A stretch of DNA of 12,095 bases from CAZSVE01 sp964610175 (GCA_964610175.1 CAZSVE010000091.1:1-12095), one strand, 5' to 3'; positions 1 to 5,925 are shown, numbered from the stretch's first letter. Notes: generated from the sequence alone by a model not told the origin. Program-made: numbers and translations.

Positions 1-5
1 GCTGA

Positions 6-159
6 TTGACCGCACCGTTTATGACTGAGCCGACGGTGCCTGCGGCTCACACTAGGGCTCTGCGCAAGAAACAAGTCCGGGAGAAAAAGGCCGAACTGGG
101 CATGGCGTATCGCGAAAAGTCGGCATTCAGGGTGCTATTGCCACCACCGGTTCCCCCCC
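6..159 (+). pseudogene. N-terminal fragment of DsbA-like protein, split by frameshift
   Basis: This stretch is open in frame 3 and reads as a basic helical segment (RKKQVREKKAELG) followed by FRVLLPPPVPP. In DsbA-type oxidoreductases that carry a peptidyl-prolyl isomerase-like (SurA_N-like) N-terminal region, a similar helix plus an 'RVLLEPP' linker comes just before the thioredoxin fold. The frame then runs off course at a C7 tract (153-159). Removing one C joins it to the frame that continues FFAIDTTGAPVKGSPDAEV into the intact domain. A TGA at 3-5 closes the frame upstream, so the usual signal peptide and isomerase-like region are not in this frame. Either the gene is decayed, or the C7 tract is a sequencing error or a variable tract. 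I cannot tell which. Confidence 0.5.
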
Positions 160-213
160 TTCTTCGCCATCGACACCACGGGGGCCCCGGTAAAGGGCAG
201 TCCCGATGCCGAA

Positions 214-678
214 GTGACCACCATGGAGTTTGCCGAATACCAATGTTCGCACTGCAAGACTGCTGGCGGATACCTGGATCGGGTCGTCGAGCGCTTCGCG
301 GGTAACGTCAAAGTGGTATACATGGATTTCCCCATCACGGAAACCGTTGTCTCCCGGACGATTGCGCGAGGCGGGGTGTGCGCCGATGAACAAGGGAAAT
401 TCTGGGCCTATCATGATCTGGCCTACCAGCAGCAGGAAGACATGCACCAAGACCTCCCCATCGAATTGGCCGATGAGATCGGGCTCGACGGAAAGGCATT
501 CGGGGATTGTCTGGGGTCCGAAAAGGCCGCTGCCAGGGTGGAAAGAACCGAGCGGGAGGCCAGGCGCCTGCAACTGAAAAGAACGCCGGGTATTTTCGTC
601 AACGGCAAACCGGTGATTGGCCACGACGACCTGGAACGGAATATCATCCGGGCCGTAGAAGTGGAGCTGGCCCAATGA
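214..678 (+). CDS. DsbA-family thiol:disulfide oxidoreductase (thioredoxin-fold part)
   Basis: This is a thioredoxin-fold protein of the DsbA/DsbG type, which normally makes or isomerises disulfide bonds in periplasmic proteins. The redox motif CSHC lies at 244-255, within EFAEYQCSHCKTAGG. The cis-proline loop lies at 580-600 (RTPGIFVNG), the usual partner of the active site, and the helical insert lies between them. The listed start is the first ATG in the open frame, but homologous coding clearly begins earlier: frame 1 upstream, from about 160, reads FAIDTTGAPVKGSPDAEVT, the normal start of this domain. The true N-terminus is therefore probably in the frameshifted upstream fragment. No signal peptide is present in this frame, so export of the product as listed is doubtful. 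The stop codon overlaps the next ORF (ATGA). Family assignment is firm; whether the protein is functional is not. Confidence 0.8.
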   Translation: MTTMEFAEYQCSHCKTAGGYLDRVVERFAGNVKVVYMDFPITETVVSRTIARGGVCADEQGKFWAYHDLAYQQQEDMHQDLPIELADEIGLDGKAFGDCLGSEKAAARVERTEREARRLQLKRTPGIFVNGKPVIGHDDLERNIIRAVEVELAQ

Positions 679-872
679 AGGCCGCCTGCCGTGTGTGCGA
701 TTCCGAGTGGTTCGAGATTTGCAGCGCCAAAAGCATCTGCACGGAGGCGTGCCGCGATGCATGTCGACGGGTAATCACAAGGCTTCGTCTTCTCTTTCCC
801 ACGCGCCTGCGTGGGAGGGGGGGGGAAAGACATCGACCCCGGATCACCCCGGATACGTCGGGTTTCCGTTGA
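675..872 (+). CDS. small Cys-rich protein overlapping the DsbA-like gene
   Basis: This 65-codon ORF starts at an ATGA overlap with the preceding stop. It has a GGAG ribosome binding site at 663-666, eight bases before the ATG, which suggests translational coupling. The first 30 residues contain six cysteines (C5, C8, C16, C22, C26, C30), including a CxxC pair and a C-x3-C-x3-C run, in the setting CRVCDSEWFEIC. This could be a zinc-binding or disulfide-rich domain. There is no signal peptide. The second half is Arg-rich and reads through a GC-rich hairpin (798-815) and a G9 tract (817-825), so the C-terminus may be an artefact of a repeat inserted into the gene. I do not recognise the family. 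It could also be the degraded start of a longer gene. Confidence 0.45.
   Translation: MKAACRVCDSEWFEICSAKSICTEACRDACRRVITRLRLLFPTRLRGRGGERHRPRITPDTSGFR
798..825. repeat. GC-rich hairpin followed by G9 tract
   Basis: The sequence contains CCCACGC, a four-base loop GCCT, then GCGTGGG, a perfect seven-pair stem, followed by A and nine G residues. It has no T-run on either side and so is not a typical intrinsic terminator. It looks like a small intergenic repeat that has landed inside the 3' half of the Cys-rich ORF. The G9 run is a plausible slippage site. Confidence 0.4.
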
Positions 873-946
873 TCCCCCGCCCAATCGGGGTTTGCCGGCG
901 GGCACTTTTCCGACTCCCGAATTCGCGAATGGGAACCGGAAAAAAA

Positions 947-1888
947 CTACGAGCCATCATCCTGGCCGAGGACCCCGGTGGAGAGATCGTTGCCGAATAC
1001 CTCTTCCAACGTTGTCGCGCGCAATATTCGTCGTTCCCACAACGCCAGTTCTTCCGGTGAGGCATCCTCGACGCGCCGATGAAGCTCCGGCGACAGCGTG
1101 CCGAATTTGTACCCGAGCTGACGCACGAGGAGGGCTATCTCGCCTTTTTCCCGGCCCAGTTCCACTCCCCTTTCCATTCCCCTTTCCATTCCCCTTTCCA
1201 TTCCCTGTTTCAGTCCTTTCTCCATGACCTGCCGGTAAGCAGGCAGGCGTTCCACGTCGATTTGGGTCAGCATTGCATGCGCCTCCGCTATTTGCTTTTC
1301 AAGATCGCGGTTACCGGAAAGGATATGTACCATCTCCACATATTCCCGGAACCGTCTCGGATCATCGCCCAACAGGGCCGTAAGCCGCGCGTAGATATGA
1401 TTGACCACGACCTGGGGGTCGCGATCACCGAAATTACAAAGGATGGTCAGCACCAAGGCATCCGGGGTGTCCCTTTCGAGCAGGCGTCGACAATCCACGT
1501 CCCGCATGTCCAGGAGACCGTACCGGTAACGAACACCGGGGAGATCGATGCCATCGGGCATGGTCAGGGATTCGGCGCCAATGTAGATGAGGTACTGGCG
1601 TAGCGGCAACCCCGGCCAAGCCAGCAGAATGTCGCTCATGTAACTCATCATTCTGACCGGCATGGTGGCGTCATTATTATTTTGGATCTCCACATGCAGC
1701 AGAAAGGGCTCCCCGTCGCGGTCACGCAATCTCGCTACCAGGTCGGCGCGCCGGTCCTCGATGCGCTGGTGCTCGGTGGGCAGCACTTCCAGGGAATCCG
1801 GGTCGATGGGCAGTTCGAGCAGGTGCGTGGCGAGATCCACGGCCAGCCGCCGCATGGTCTCTTTGCCGATGATGTCTTTGTCGGCCAT
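947..1888 (-). CDS. Rpn-family nuclease/toxin with DUF4351 C-terminus
   Basis: The 313-residue protein belongs to the Rpn (recombination-promoting nuclease, COG5464-like) family, PD-(D/E)XK fold DNases. The N-terminal part shows the expected core: RRADLVARL with Asp49, then FLLHVEIQ with Glu67 and Gln69, the E-x-Q form common in this family. The C-terminal part, about residues 248-300 (LLVRQLGYKFGTL through TTLEEVF), matches DUF4351. Between them lies a four-residue repeat, GMER three times plus diverged copies (residues 222-250). A TTG at 1894 is an alternative start; an upstream TAG at 1898-1900 limits the frame, and ATG 1888 is preferred. In E. coli Rpn proteins a C-terminal product made from an internal start neutralises the toxic full-length protein, and four-residue repeats vary between strains. 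Here ATG codons at 1225, 1201, 1189 and 1177 could serve as such starts. The gene stands alone, convergent with the upstream pair. Confidence 0.87.
   Translation of the reverse strand: MADKDIIGKETMRRLAVDLATHLLELPIDPDSLEVLPTEHQRIEDRRADLVARLRDRDGEPFLLHVEIQNNNDATMPVRMMSYMSDILLAWPGLPLRQYLIYIGAESLTMPDGIDLPGVRYRYGLLDMRDVDCRRLLERDTPDALVLTILCNFGDRDPQVVVNHIYARLTALLGDDPRRFREYVEMVHILSGNRDLEKQIAEAHAMLTQIDVERLPAYRQVMEKGLKQGMERGMERGMERGVELGREKGEIALLVRQLGYKFGTLSPELHRRVEDASPEELALWERRILRATTLEEVFGNDLSTGVLGQDDGS
1159..1206 (-). repeat. 12-bp in-frame tandem repeats in the Rpn gene
   Basis: Plus-strand units TTTCCATTCCCC occur at 1171-1182 and 1183-1194, with a third ending in CCCT at 1195-1206. A degenerate fourth copy lies at 1159-1170. 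On the coding strand each unit is GGGGAATGGAAA-like and encodes Gly-Met-Glu-Arg, so gain or loss of units keeps the frame. Each unit also carries a purine-rich, Shine-Dalgarno-like stretch next to an ATG. Confidence 0.9.
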
Positions 1889-2167
1889 GGACAAAGTCTA
1901 TCATTGGGTGAGCAAGATGGCGATGCTCCCAATCCCAGGAGGAAAAGCGGTGTTGCAGATAGGCCAGGACGTGCTATTGGGCGCATCCTGGTCCCGTTTA
2001 CCCAACCCGGCCTAGCCGGAACGAAACTTTATCGTCAGTGTCATCTCGCTTGGGGGAGAGATTTTCCGAGCTGGGATAGATTCAGCGCACAAGATTTTCC
2101 CCTTTTGTCGAAATGACAACATTTTTAGGATCGTTTTGTTCAAGTATTTCACGGGTAACTGACTAGG

Positions 2168-2264
2168 CTTTTTCCGAGACTGCGCTCGGAAAAAGAGGTT
2201 CTCCTTCGGAGAACAGCAGAAATTTGAATATTAGCAAACTCTGTTGTTACCAACATGTTTGTTT
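2168..2264 (+). repeat. dispersed noncoding element, copy 1
   Basis: The element begins with a perfect 11-bp stem CTTTTTCCGAG/CTCGGAAAAAG (2168-2178 with 2185-2195). A second stem GTTCTCC/GGAGAAC with a TTC loop follows at 2198-2214. A conserved core at 2236-2264 reads AAACTC, T, GTTGTT, A, then CCAACATGTTTGTTT. The same core occurs in inverted orientation at 8651-8678 with one substitution and one single-base gap, and with a hairpin containing TGCGCTCGGA in the same relative place. I infer a small mobile or structured intergenic element. Confidence 0.65.
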
Positions 2265-2581
2265 AAGTGGTGCGCTAAGTGCCTAAATTGGGCTGGTGCT
2301 CATTTGAGCCGACGCGCCGATTGTCAATCGATCTAATCGTTGACATGTACCGCAACATGGCCCCATCGTAAGATACGATTCGACGGTATTCGGATAACAT
2401 TTACTGACATATGCACTCTTGAGTTCAAGCAAGTATCTTCACAAGCCGCAAGGCAGCGACGATATTGGAGATCCGCGAGGCGGATGCCAATACCACGATG
2501 AAGGAGATGGTAAAAAACGCCCATAGTGTGTGAAGGGCCCGTGGTTGGCCGTTATGGGGATAAAAGGAAAGTCTTCCATTT

Positions 2582-2611
2582 CCACTATAGCTTGTACCAC
2601 TACAGCTTGTT
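2582..2611 (+). promoter_or_regulatory. 15-bp tandem direct repeat, possible operator
   Basis: CCACTATAGCTTGTA is followed directly by CCACTACAGCTTGTT, two copies differing at two positions with a 15-bp period. They lie about 57 bp upstream of the predicted -35 of the Spy-like gene, a position suited to an activator. It does not match the CpxR consensus. Operator function is inferred only. Confidence 0.35.
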
Positions 2612-2667
2612 TATGGCGTAGTTGCCTACTAGACTAATGTCTCCAGAGGGGACGATGTCACAGGCGG

Positions 2668-2696
2668 TTGAAATCATCCAAACAATCGACAATAAA
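2668..2696 (+). promoter_or_regulatory. predicted sigma-70 promoter of the Spy-like gene
   Basis: TTGAAA at 2668-2673 and AATAAA at 2691-2696 are separated by 17 bases. This predicts a start near 2703 and a very short leader. A strong ribosome binding site GGGGAGA follows at 2709-2715, before the ATG at 2720. The -10 matches the consensus at four of six positions. Confidence 0.4.
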
Positions 2697-2719
2697 TAGA
2701 AAAGGTACGGGGAGAAATC

Positions 2720-3562
2720 ATGGGTAAATATTCGCATTCCAGACTGATCGGTGGCGCGGCATCATGCGCATTGTTATTGGGCACGTTGACATTTCCCGCT
2801 ACGGTTGCATCACAGATGAGCACTGGCACCCCCAACGATGGTGGGGTTGCGGCCCCCGCTCGACCACAACCGGGCCAATATGGAACCCAGGGCTACGGTA
2901 TGCCTCCGGGCAATCCCGCGTCGGAGGGTACATATGGATTTTCGGGTCACATGTCTCCTCCTCCGGGATATCATGGACCGGGTGGATATGGTTATGGTCA
3001 GGGCACGTCCCCTTTCGACAAGGGCGGTAAGTCAGCGCAACCACAAGGATATGGCGGTGGTTTTTCGGGTGGAGGTGGTGCACCGATGCCGGCCCCTTCC
3101 ATGCATAAGGCCCCCGATCATGGAATGATGGACCCTGGAAAGGCTCCCGATACCATGCCGCGCATGGGCCAGGGTGGTATGCATTGTTCCATGGGAGGAT
3201 CTCCGGGATGTGCCATGCACAAGCCGTTCATGAGACGTGGCGGAATGGGAATGGGCGCGGGTTTTCGGCAACTATTCCAACTGCCGAACCTGACCGACGA
3301 GCAGCGTAGGAAGATTCAGGATATCTCCGATGAATTACGTCGTAGTCATTGGAAATCGATGGGAGAGAAAATGGAACATTCCGCGGCACTTCGACGTCTC
3401 TACGAAGCCGACCCATTGGACGCCAAGGCCATCGGCGCAACGTATGCCAAGATCTTCGATATCAAGAGAAAAATGATCGAAACCGATATCGAGGCAAACC
3501 AAAAAGCGAAGGACGTGCTTACCGACGAGCAACGCAAACAACTTCGGTCATGGAGACGTTGA
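2720..3562 (+). CDS. secreted Spy/CpxP-like protein with Gly/Tyr/Met-rich N-terminal half
   Basis: The 280-residue protein starts with a Sec signal peptide (GGAASCALLLGTLTFPATVA; probable cleavage near residue 30). Residues 35-125 are a low-complexity Gly/Tyr/Pro stretch (GYGMPP, PGGYGYGQG). Residues 122-180 are rich in Met and His with two Cys (MHCSMGGSPGCAMH, 154-167), suggestive of soft-metal binding. Residues 185-280 form the alpha-helical Spy/CpxP/LTXXQ domain, with the LTDEQ motif at 191-195 and again at 267-271. Spy-like proteins are periplasmic ATP-independent chaperones or envelope-stress and metal sensors. The C-terminal domain is normal in length; the long N-terminal half is unusual. 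It lies upstream of and co-directional with the sulfur-globule-like gene, separated by a hairpin, so a related envelope role is plausible. The start is supported by GGGGAGA at 2709-2715. Confidence 0.8.
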   Translation: MGKYSHSRLIGGAASCALLLGTLTFPATVASQMSTGTPNDGGVAAPARPQPGQYGTQGYGMPPGNPASEGTYGFSGHMSPPPGYHGPGGYGYGQGTSPFDKGGKSAQPQGYGGGFSGGGGAPMPAPSMHKAPDHGMMDPGKAPDTMPRMGQGGMHCSMGGSPGCAMHKPFMRRGGMGMGAGFRQLFQLPNLTDEQRRKIQDISDELRRSHWKSMGEKMEHSAALRRLYEADPLDAKAIGATYAKIFDIKRKMIETDIEANQKAKDVLTDEQRKQLRSWRR

Positions 3563-3595
3563 GGGGGCTCACGGGGCCTGAAGGTGGAAATTCCA

Positions 3596-3640
3596 GGGCA
3601 TGTCTTTTCCATGGAACGGCATGCCCCGGTCTTTCCTTGT
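3596..3640 (+). terminator. terminator-like hairpin after the Spy-like gene
   Basis: GGGCATG (3596-3602) pairs with CATGCCC (3620-3626). The loop holds the palindrome TTCCATGGAA, and a T-rich stretch follows (GGTCTTTCCTTGT). The T-run is broken, so it may attenuate rather than stop transcription into the next gene. Confidence 0.45.
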
Positions 3641-3663
3641 AACTCAAACCAAAGTGGTATTAT
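3637..3663 (+). promoter_or_regulatory. possible promoter of the sulfur-globule-like gene
   Basis: A good -10 box TATTAT lies at 3658-3663, with a weak -35 candidate TTGTAA at 3637-3642 (15-base spacing, short). A start near 3670 would leave a 25-base leader with GGGAGG at 3682-3687. It could give this gene its own, stronger transcript. Confidence 0.35.
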
Positions 3664-3694
3664 CAAAACGAGTGAAATGCCGGGAGGAAACATC

Positions 3695-4048
3695 ATGAAA
3701 AAACTTGCCAAACTAGCCGCTGCCATGACCTTGGTCGGAGCCATGGTAGTTCCGTTTCAGTCCGCTAACGCCTTTTGGGGTGGAGGTTACTGGGATGATG
3801 GTTACGGCTGGGGTTCCTATGGTCGTGGTGGTTACGGATGGAACAGATGGGGTGGCGGTGGTCCCTGGGGATACGGGTATGGAGGATACGGTTATCCCGG
3901 TGCTTGGGGTCACTATGGCGGTTATCCCGGTTGGGGGGGCGGTTACCGTGGTTATCCCGCTTGGGGTTACCACGGAGGCTGGGGCTATTATCCACCAGTC
4001 GCCGCACCGACCGCACCTGCCAAGGCCAAGGACGACAAAAGCGAATAG
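3695..4048 (+). CDS. sulfur-globule-type Gly/Tyr/Trp-rich secreted protein
   Basis: The 117-residue protein has a clear signal peptide (MKKLAKLAAAMTLVGAMVV, cleavage predicted after SANA, residue 26). The mature part is almost only Gly, Tyr, Trp and Pro in short repeats (GGYGW, GYGGYGYPG, WGHYGGYPGW), ending in AAPTAPAKAKDDKSE. Size, signal peptide and composition match the sulfur globule envelope proteins (Sgp/CV1-CV2 type) of purple sulfur bacteria and relatives, which coat stored sulfur in the periplasmic space. The ATG has GGGAGG at 3682-3687. A T8 terminator lies near 4200. Low-complexity secreted Gly/Tyr proteins of other kinds cannot be excluded, because composition rather than conserved residues drives the match. 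Confidence 0.7.
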   Translation: MKKLAKLAAAMTLVGAMVVPFQSANAFWGGGYWDDGYGWGSYGRGGYGWNRWGGGGPWGYGYGGYGYPGAWGHYGGYPGWGGGYRGYPAWGYHGGWGYYPPVAAPTAPAKAKDDKSE

Positions 4049-4073
4049 TCCAAGACGAGCGAAGCTTGGCCCT

Positions 4074-4165
4074 CGACCGATAAAGCATGCTTCGATATTG
4101 GAAAAATCGGTGCTTTGTAAAGGGTAACTCGCTTGCGAGGATGACCGGGAAATAAACAAAAATAA
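4074..4165. repeat. degenerate intergenic repeat related to the one upstream of mnmA
   Basis: This stretch has ACCGATAAAGCATG, then ATCGGTGCTTTGTAAAGGGTAA, the palindrome CTCGCTTGCGAG (4128-4139), and GACCGGGAAATAAACAAA. The region at 5692-5812 has the same order of words: ATCGGTAAAGCATG, GCTTTCGTGAAA, ATTCGCGAA, and GCGGGAGACAAACAAA. The likeness is partial, judged by eye. It may be two old copies of one structured repeat. Confidence 0.35.
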
Positions 4166-4168
4166 TCC

Positions 4169-4420
4169 TTACATCTGTCCATCCCCTGTTTGCCTCACCT
4201 GCCTCCGGCGGCGTGGGGCATTTTTTTTGAGGAGGCATAAAAACACGATATCCATATCGGTCGCGGGTCGAAATGGGGTAATCCTCATGCAACAGGCTTC
4301 CATGGCGATGATCGCGGCGAGGCGATTCGCAAGTTTCGATACGACTTCGAAAGAGGGTTCCCGACGAGGTTCACTGAAAAGGATGTCCTTCGATTGAAGT
4401 GCAGGACGCTTGGTTGTCAT
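4169..4420 (-). CDS. hypothetical small protein, doubtful
   Basis: This 83-residue ORF lies about 100 bases downstream of mnmA on the same strand. The frame stays open for 133 codons, from inside the mnmA 3' end to 4169. Codon third positions look GC-biased, as in the real genes. ATG 4420 begins MTTKRPALQSKDILFSEPRR; a middle helix-like stretch reads VSKLANRLAAIIAMEACC, and the end is Arg-rich. No ribosome binding site is evident, and the 3' end runs through the terminator hairpin of the convergent gene. I do not recognise the family. It may be the remnant of a larger gene or a chance open frame. Confidence 0.25.
   Translation of the reverse strand: MTTKRPALQSKDILFSEPRREPSFEVVSKLANRLAAIIAMEACCMRITPFRPATDMDIVFLCLLKKNAPRRRRQVRQTGDGQM
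4200..4228 (+). terminator. intrinsic terminator of the sulfur-globule-like gene
   Basis: TGCCTC (4200-4205) pairs with GGGGCA (4215-4220) around a nine-base GC-rich loop, with one G-T pair. Eight T residues follow directly (4221-4228). An alternative stem TGCCTCC/GGAGGCA spans 4200-4237. The form is classic for the plus strand. Confidence 0.65.
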
Positions 4421-4520
4421 TGCAAACCGGCGGCATGTCACGGTGACGTATTGGTGGGATATCTCGATTCCTTCGATGATGATGCATGACGGTTCGACGA
4501 TCGGATGAGCGAGAAAGAAG

Positions 4521-5660
4521 TTATTCGCTGGAATCGATAATCCCCCCGCCCAGGCACTCGTCACCACGATAGAAAACCACCGACTGCCCCGGCGTGATCG
4601 CCCATTGGGGATCGCGGAAATGGACGCGGCACGAATTCCCTCCCACGCCCATTATCTCGCAATCCCGATCCGGTTGCCGGTAACGTATTTTGGCCCGGCA
4701 TCGTAACGGAAATCGAGGCGGTGTCCCGGATATCCAATGGAGCTGCTCCGCCACCAGGCGGCTTTTATACAACAGCGGATGGCCTCTCCCCTGGACCGCC
4801 ACGAGAACGTTGCGCACCCGATCCTTGCCCGCCACGTACCAGGGGCCGGAACCGGCATCCCGTCGTCCACCGATACCGAGCCCCTGGCGCTGCCCCAGGG
4901 TGTAGTAGGCGAGGCCATCGTGACGCCCGATGGTTTTTCCGTCGGGTGACTCGATATCCCCTGGAGATGGTGCAATATAACGCCCGAGAAACGCCTTGAA
5001 GGGGCGTTCTCCAATGAAGCAGATCCCCGTGCTGTCCTTCTTGTCGTGAATGGGCAACCGGGCGTGTCGCGCGAGGCGCCGGACCTCGGATTTAGGCAAC
5101 TCACCCACGGGGAACAGCGTCCTTGCCAGGGGCGCCTGGCCCAGGGCATACAAGAAATAGCTCTGGTCTTTGCCCGGGTCCAGGCCCTTGCGCAATTGGA
5201 ATCCATATGGGCCTCGGGTGATTCGGGCATAATGGCCGGTCGCGATGTAATGGCCGCCGAGATCCAGGGCGTGTTCGAAAAAGGCCTGGAACTTGATTTC
5301 TCGATTGCAAAGCACATCGGGATTCGGGGTACGTCCCATCCCGAACTCGGCGAGAGACCGATCGAAGACCTGATCCCAGTATTCGGTGGAAAAATTCACC
5401 GTGTGTAGTGGGATATCGAGCCGTCGGCAGACCTCCTCGGCATCGGCGAGATCCCGCGCCGCCGCGCAATACCCCTCCCGATCGTCTTCTTCCCAATTCT
5501 TCATGAAAAGCGCCCGGACATCGTATCCGCGTTGGCAAAGCAACAGCGCGCATACGGCGGAATCGACACCACCGGACAGCGCCACGACAACGGGCGTGTC
5601 CCGAAGGTCTGCGACGAATCCCGGCATTTGCCGAGCTTCCAGAGTATCCGTTGTCTTCAT
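4521..5660 (-). CDS. mnmA: tRNA-specific 2-thiouridylase MnmA
   Basis: MnmA thiolates uridine 34 of tRNA-Lys, -Glu and -Gln, using ATP and sulfur relayed from IscS through the Tus proteins. The 379-residue protein shows the PP-loop SGGVDS at residues 29-34, the catalytic Cys118 in TPNPDVLCNREIKF, the ATGHYAR motif, GKDQSYFL, and the second catalytic Cys214 in DSTGICFIGER. The C-terminal beta domain ends in the family signature TPGQSVVFYRGDECLGGGII. The length is close to that of E. coli MnmA, with a slightly longer N-terminus. A GAGGG site lies just before the ATG. The gene is alone on its strand here; its leader contains competing inverted repeats. Assignment is firm. Confidence 0.97.
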   Translation of the reverse strand: MKTTDTLEARQMPGFVADLRDTPVVVALSGGVDSAVCALLLCQRGYDVRALFMKNWEEDDREGYCAAARDLADAEEVCRRLDIPLHTVNFSTEYWDQVFDRSLAEFGMGRTPNPDVLCNREIKFQAFFEHALDLGGHYIATGHYARITRGPYGFQLRKGLDPGKDQSYFLYALGQAPLARTLFPVGELPKSEVRRLARHARLPIHDKKDSTGICFIGERPFKAFLGRYIAPSPGDIESPDGKTIGRHDGLAYYTLGQRQGLGIGGRRDAGSGPWYVAGKDRVRNVLVAVQGRGHPLLYKSRLVAEQLHWISGTPPRFPLRCRAKIRYRQPDRDCEIMGVGGNSCRVHFRDPQWAITPGQSVVFYRGDECLGGGIIDSSE

Positions 5661-5691
5661 TTCAAGCCCTCTCGATCCATTTCCCGGAGAG

Positions 5692-5782
5692 TTTACCGAT
5701 CATCCTGGCGAAGCTTGTGTTCGAACCGTCGAAGCATGATCCGGCATCGGTAAAGCATGACCGGCTTTCGTGAAACTTTACC
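5692..5782 (-). promoter_or_regulatory. leader of mnmA with mutually exclusive stems
   Basis: On the minus strand GGTAAAG (5782-5776) can pair with CTTTACC (5755-5749). The overlapping segment TTTACCGAT (5754-5746) can instead pair with ATCGGTAAA (5700-5692), a perfect nine-base match. The shared middle segment means only one stem can form. The 3' stem ends about 30 bases before the mnmA ATG. Two near-copies of AAGCATGATCCGGC (5731-5745 and 5752-5765) lie inside. It may be a leader switch or simply part of an intergenic repeat. Confidence 0.35.
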
Positions 5783-5925
5783 CATTCGCGAAGATAAGCG
5801 GGAGACAAACAAATTGGCGATGCCTTATTCGCGATGATACGCATCCCTCATCATAAACAAGTATCGAGTCTCTTTTCAGTATCATTTCACGTTACAATCA
5901 CACCTCCTACAGTATTCGTTCATTT

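Larger units (their letters stand above)
1895..2719. other. long intergenic region, hairpin-rich, no convincing gene
   Basis: About 825 bp separate the Rpn start from the Spy-like gene. No open frame with a start and ribosome binding site convinced me. It holds a weak stem-loop (TTGTC/GACAA, 2105-2119) followed by CATTTTT, a two-hairpin dispersed element (2168-2264), a 13-base near-palindrome CGATTGTCAATCG (2318-2330), a stem-loop ATCGTA/TACGAT (2365-2379), a 15-bp tandem repeat (2582-2611), and a promoter for the next gene. A start-less open stretch ends at about 2541 (it reads RKAATILEIREADANTT) and could be a gene remnant. Confidence 0.6.

Noticed and set aside
127..762. Long minus-strand ORF of 211 codons opposite the DsbA-like gene
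   Set aside because: The plus strand carries the CSHC and cis-Pro motifs; the minus frame has no recognisable features.
1079..1603. Plus-strand ORF with FHSPFHSPFHSP repeats, and an overlapping one with FPFPFP
   Set aside because: These are antisense shadows of the 12-bp repeat in the Rpn gene; the minus-strand product has recognisable family motifs throughout.
2440..2541. Open stretch reading RKAATILEIREADANTT on the plus strand
   Set aside because: It follows a TGA closely, has no start codon before the last third and no ribosome binding site. At most it is a gene remnant.
3713..4292. Minus-strand ORFs opposite the sulfur-globule-like gene (Thr/Ile/Val- or His/Asn/Arg-rich)
   Set aside because: They are complement readings of the Gly/Tyr repeats, and the plus-strand gene has a signal peptide, ribosome binding site and terminator.
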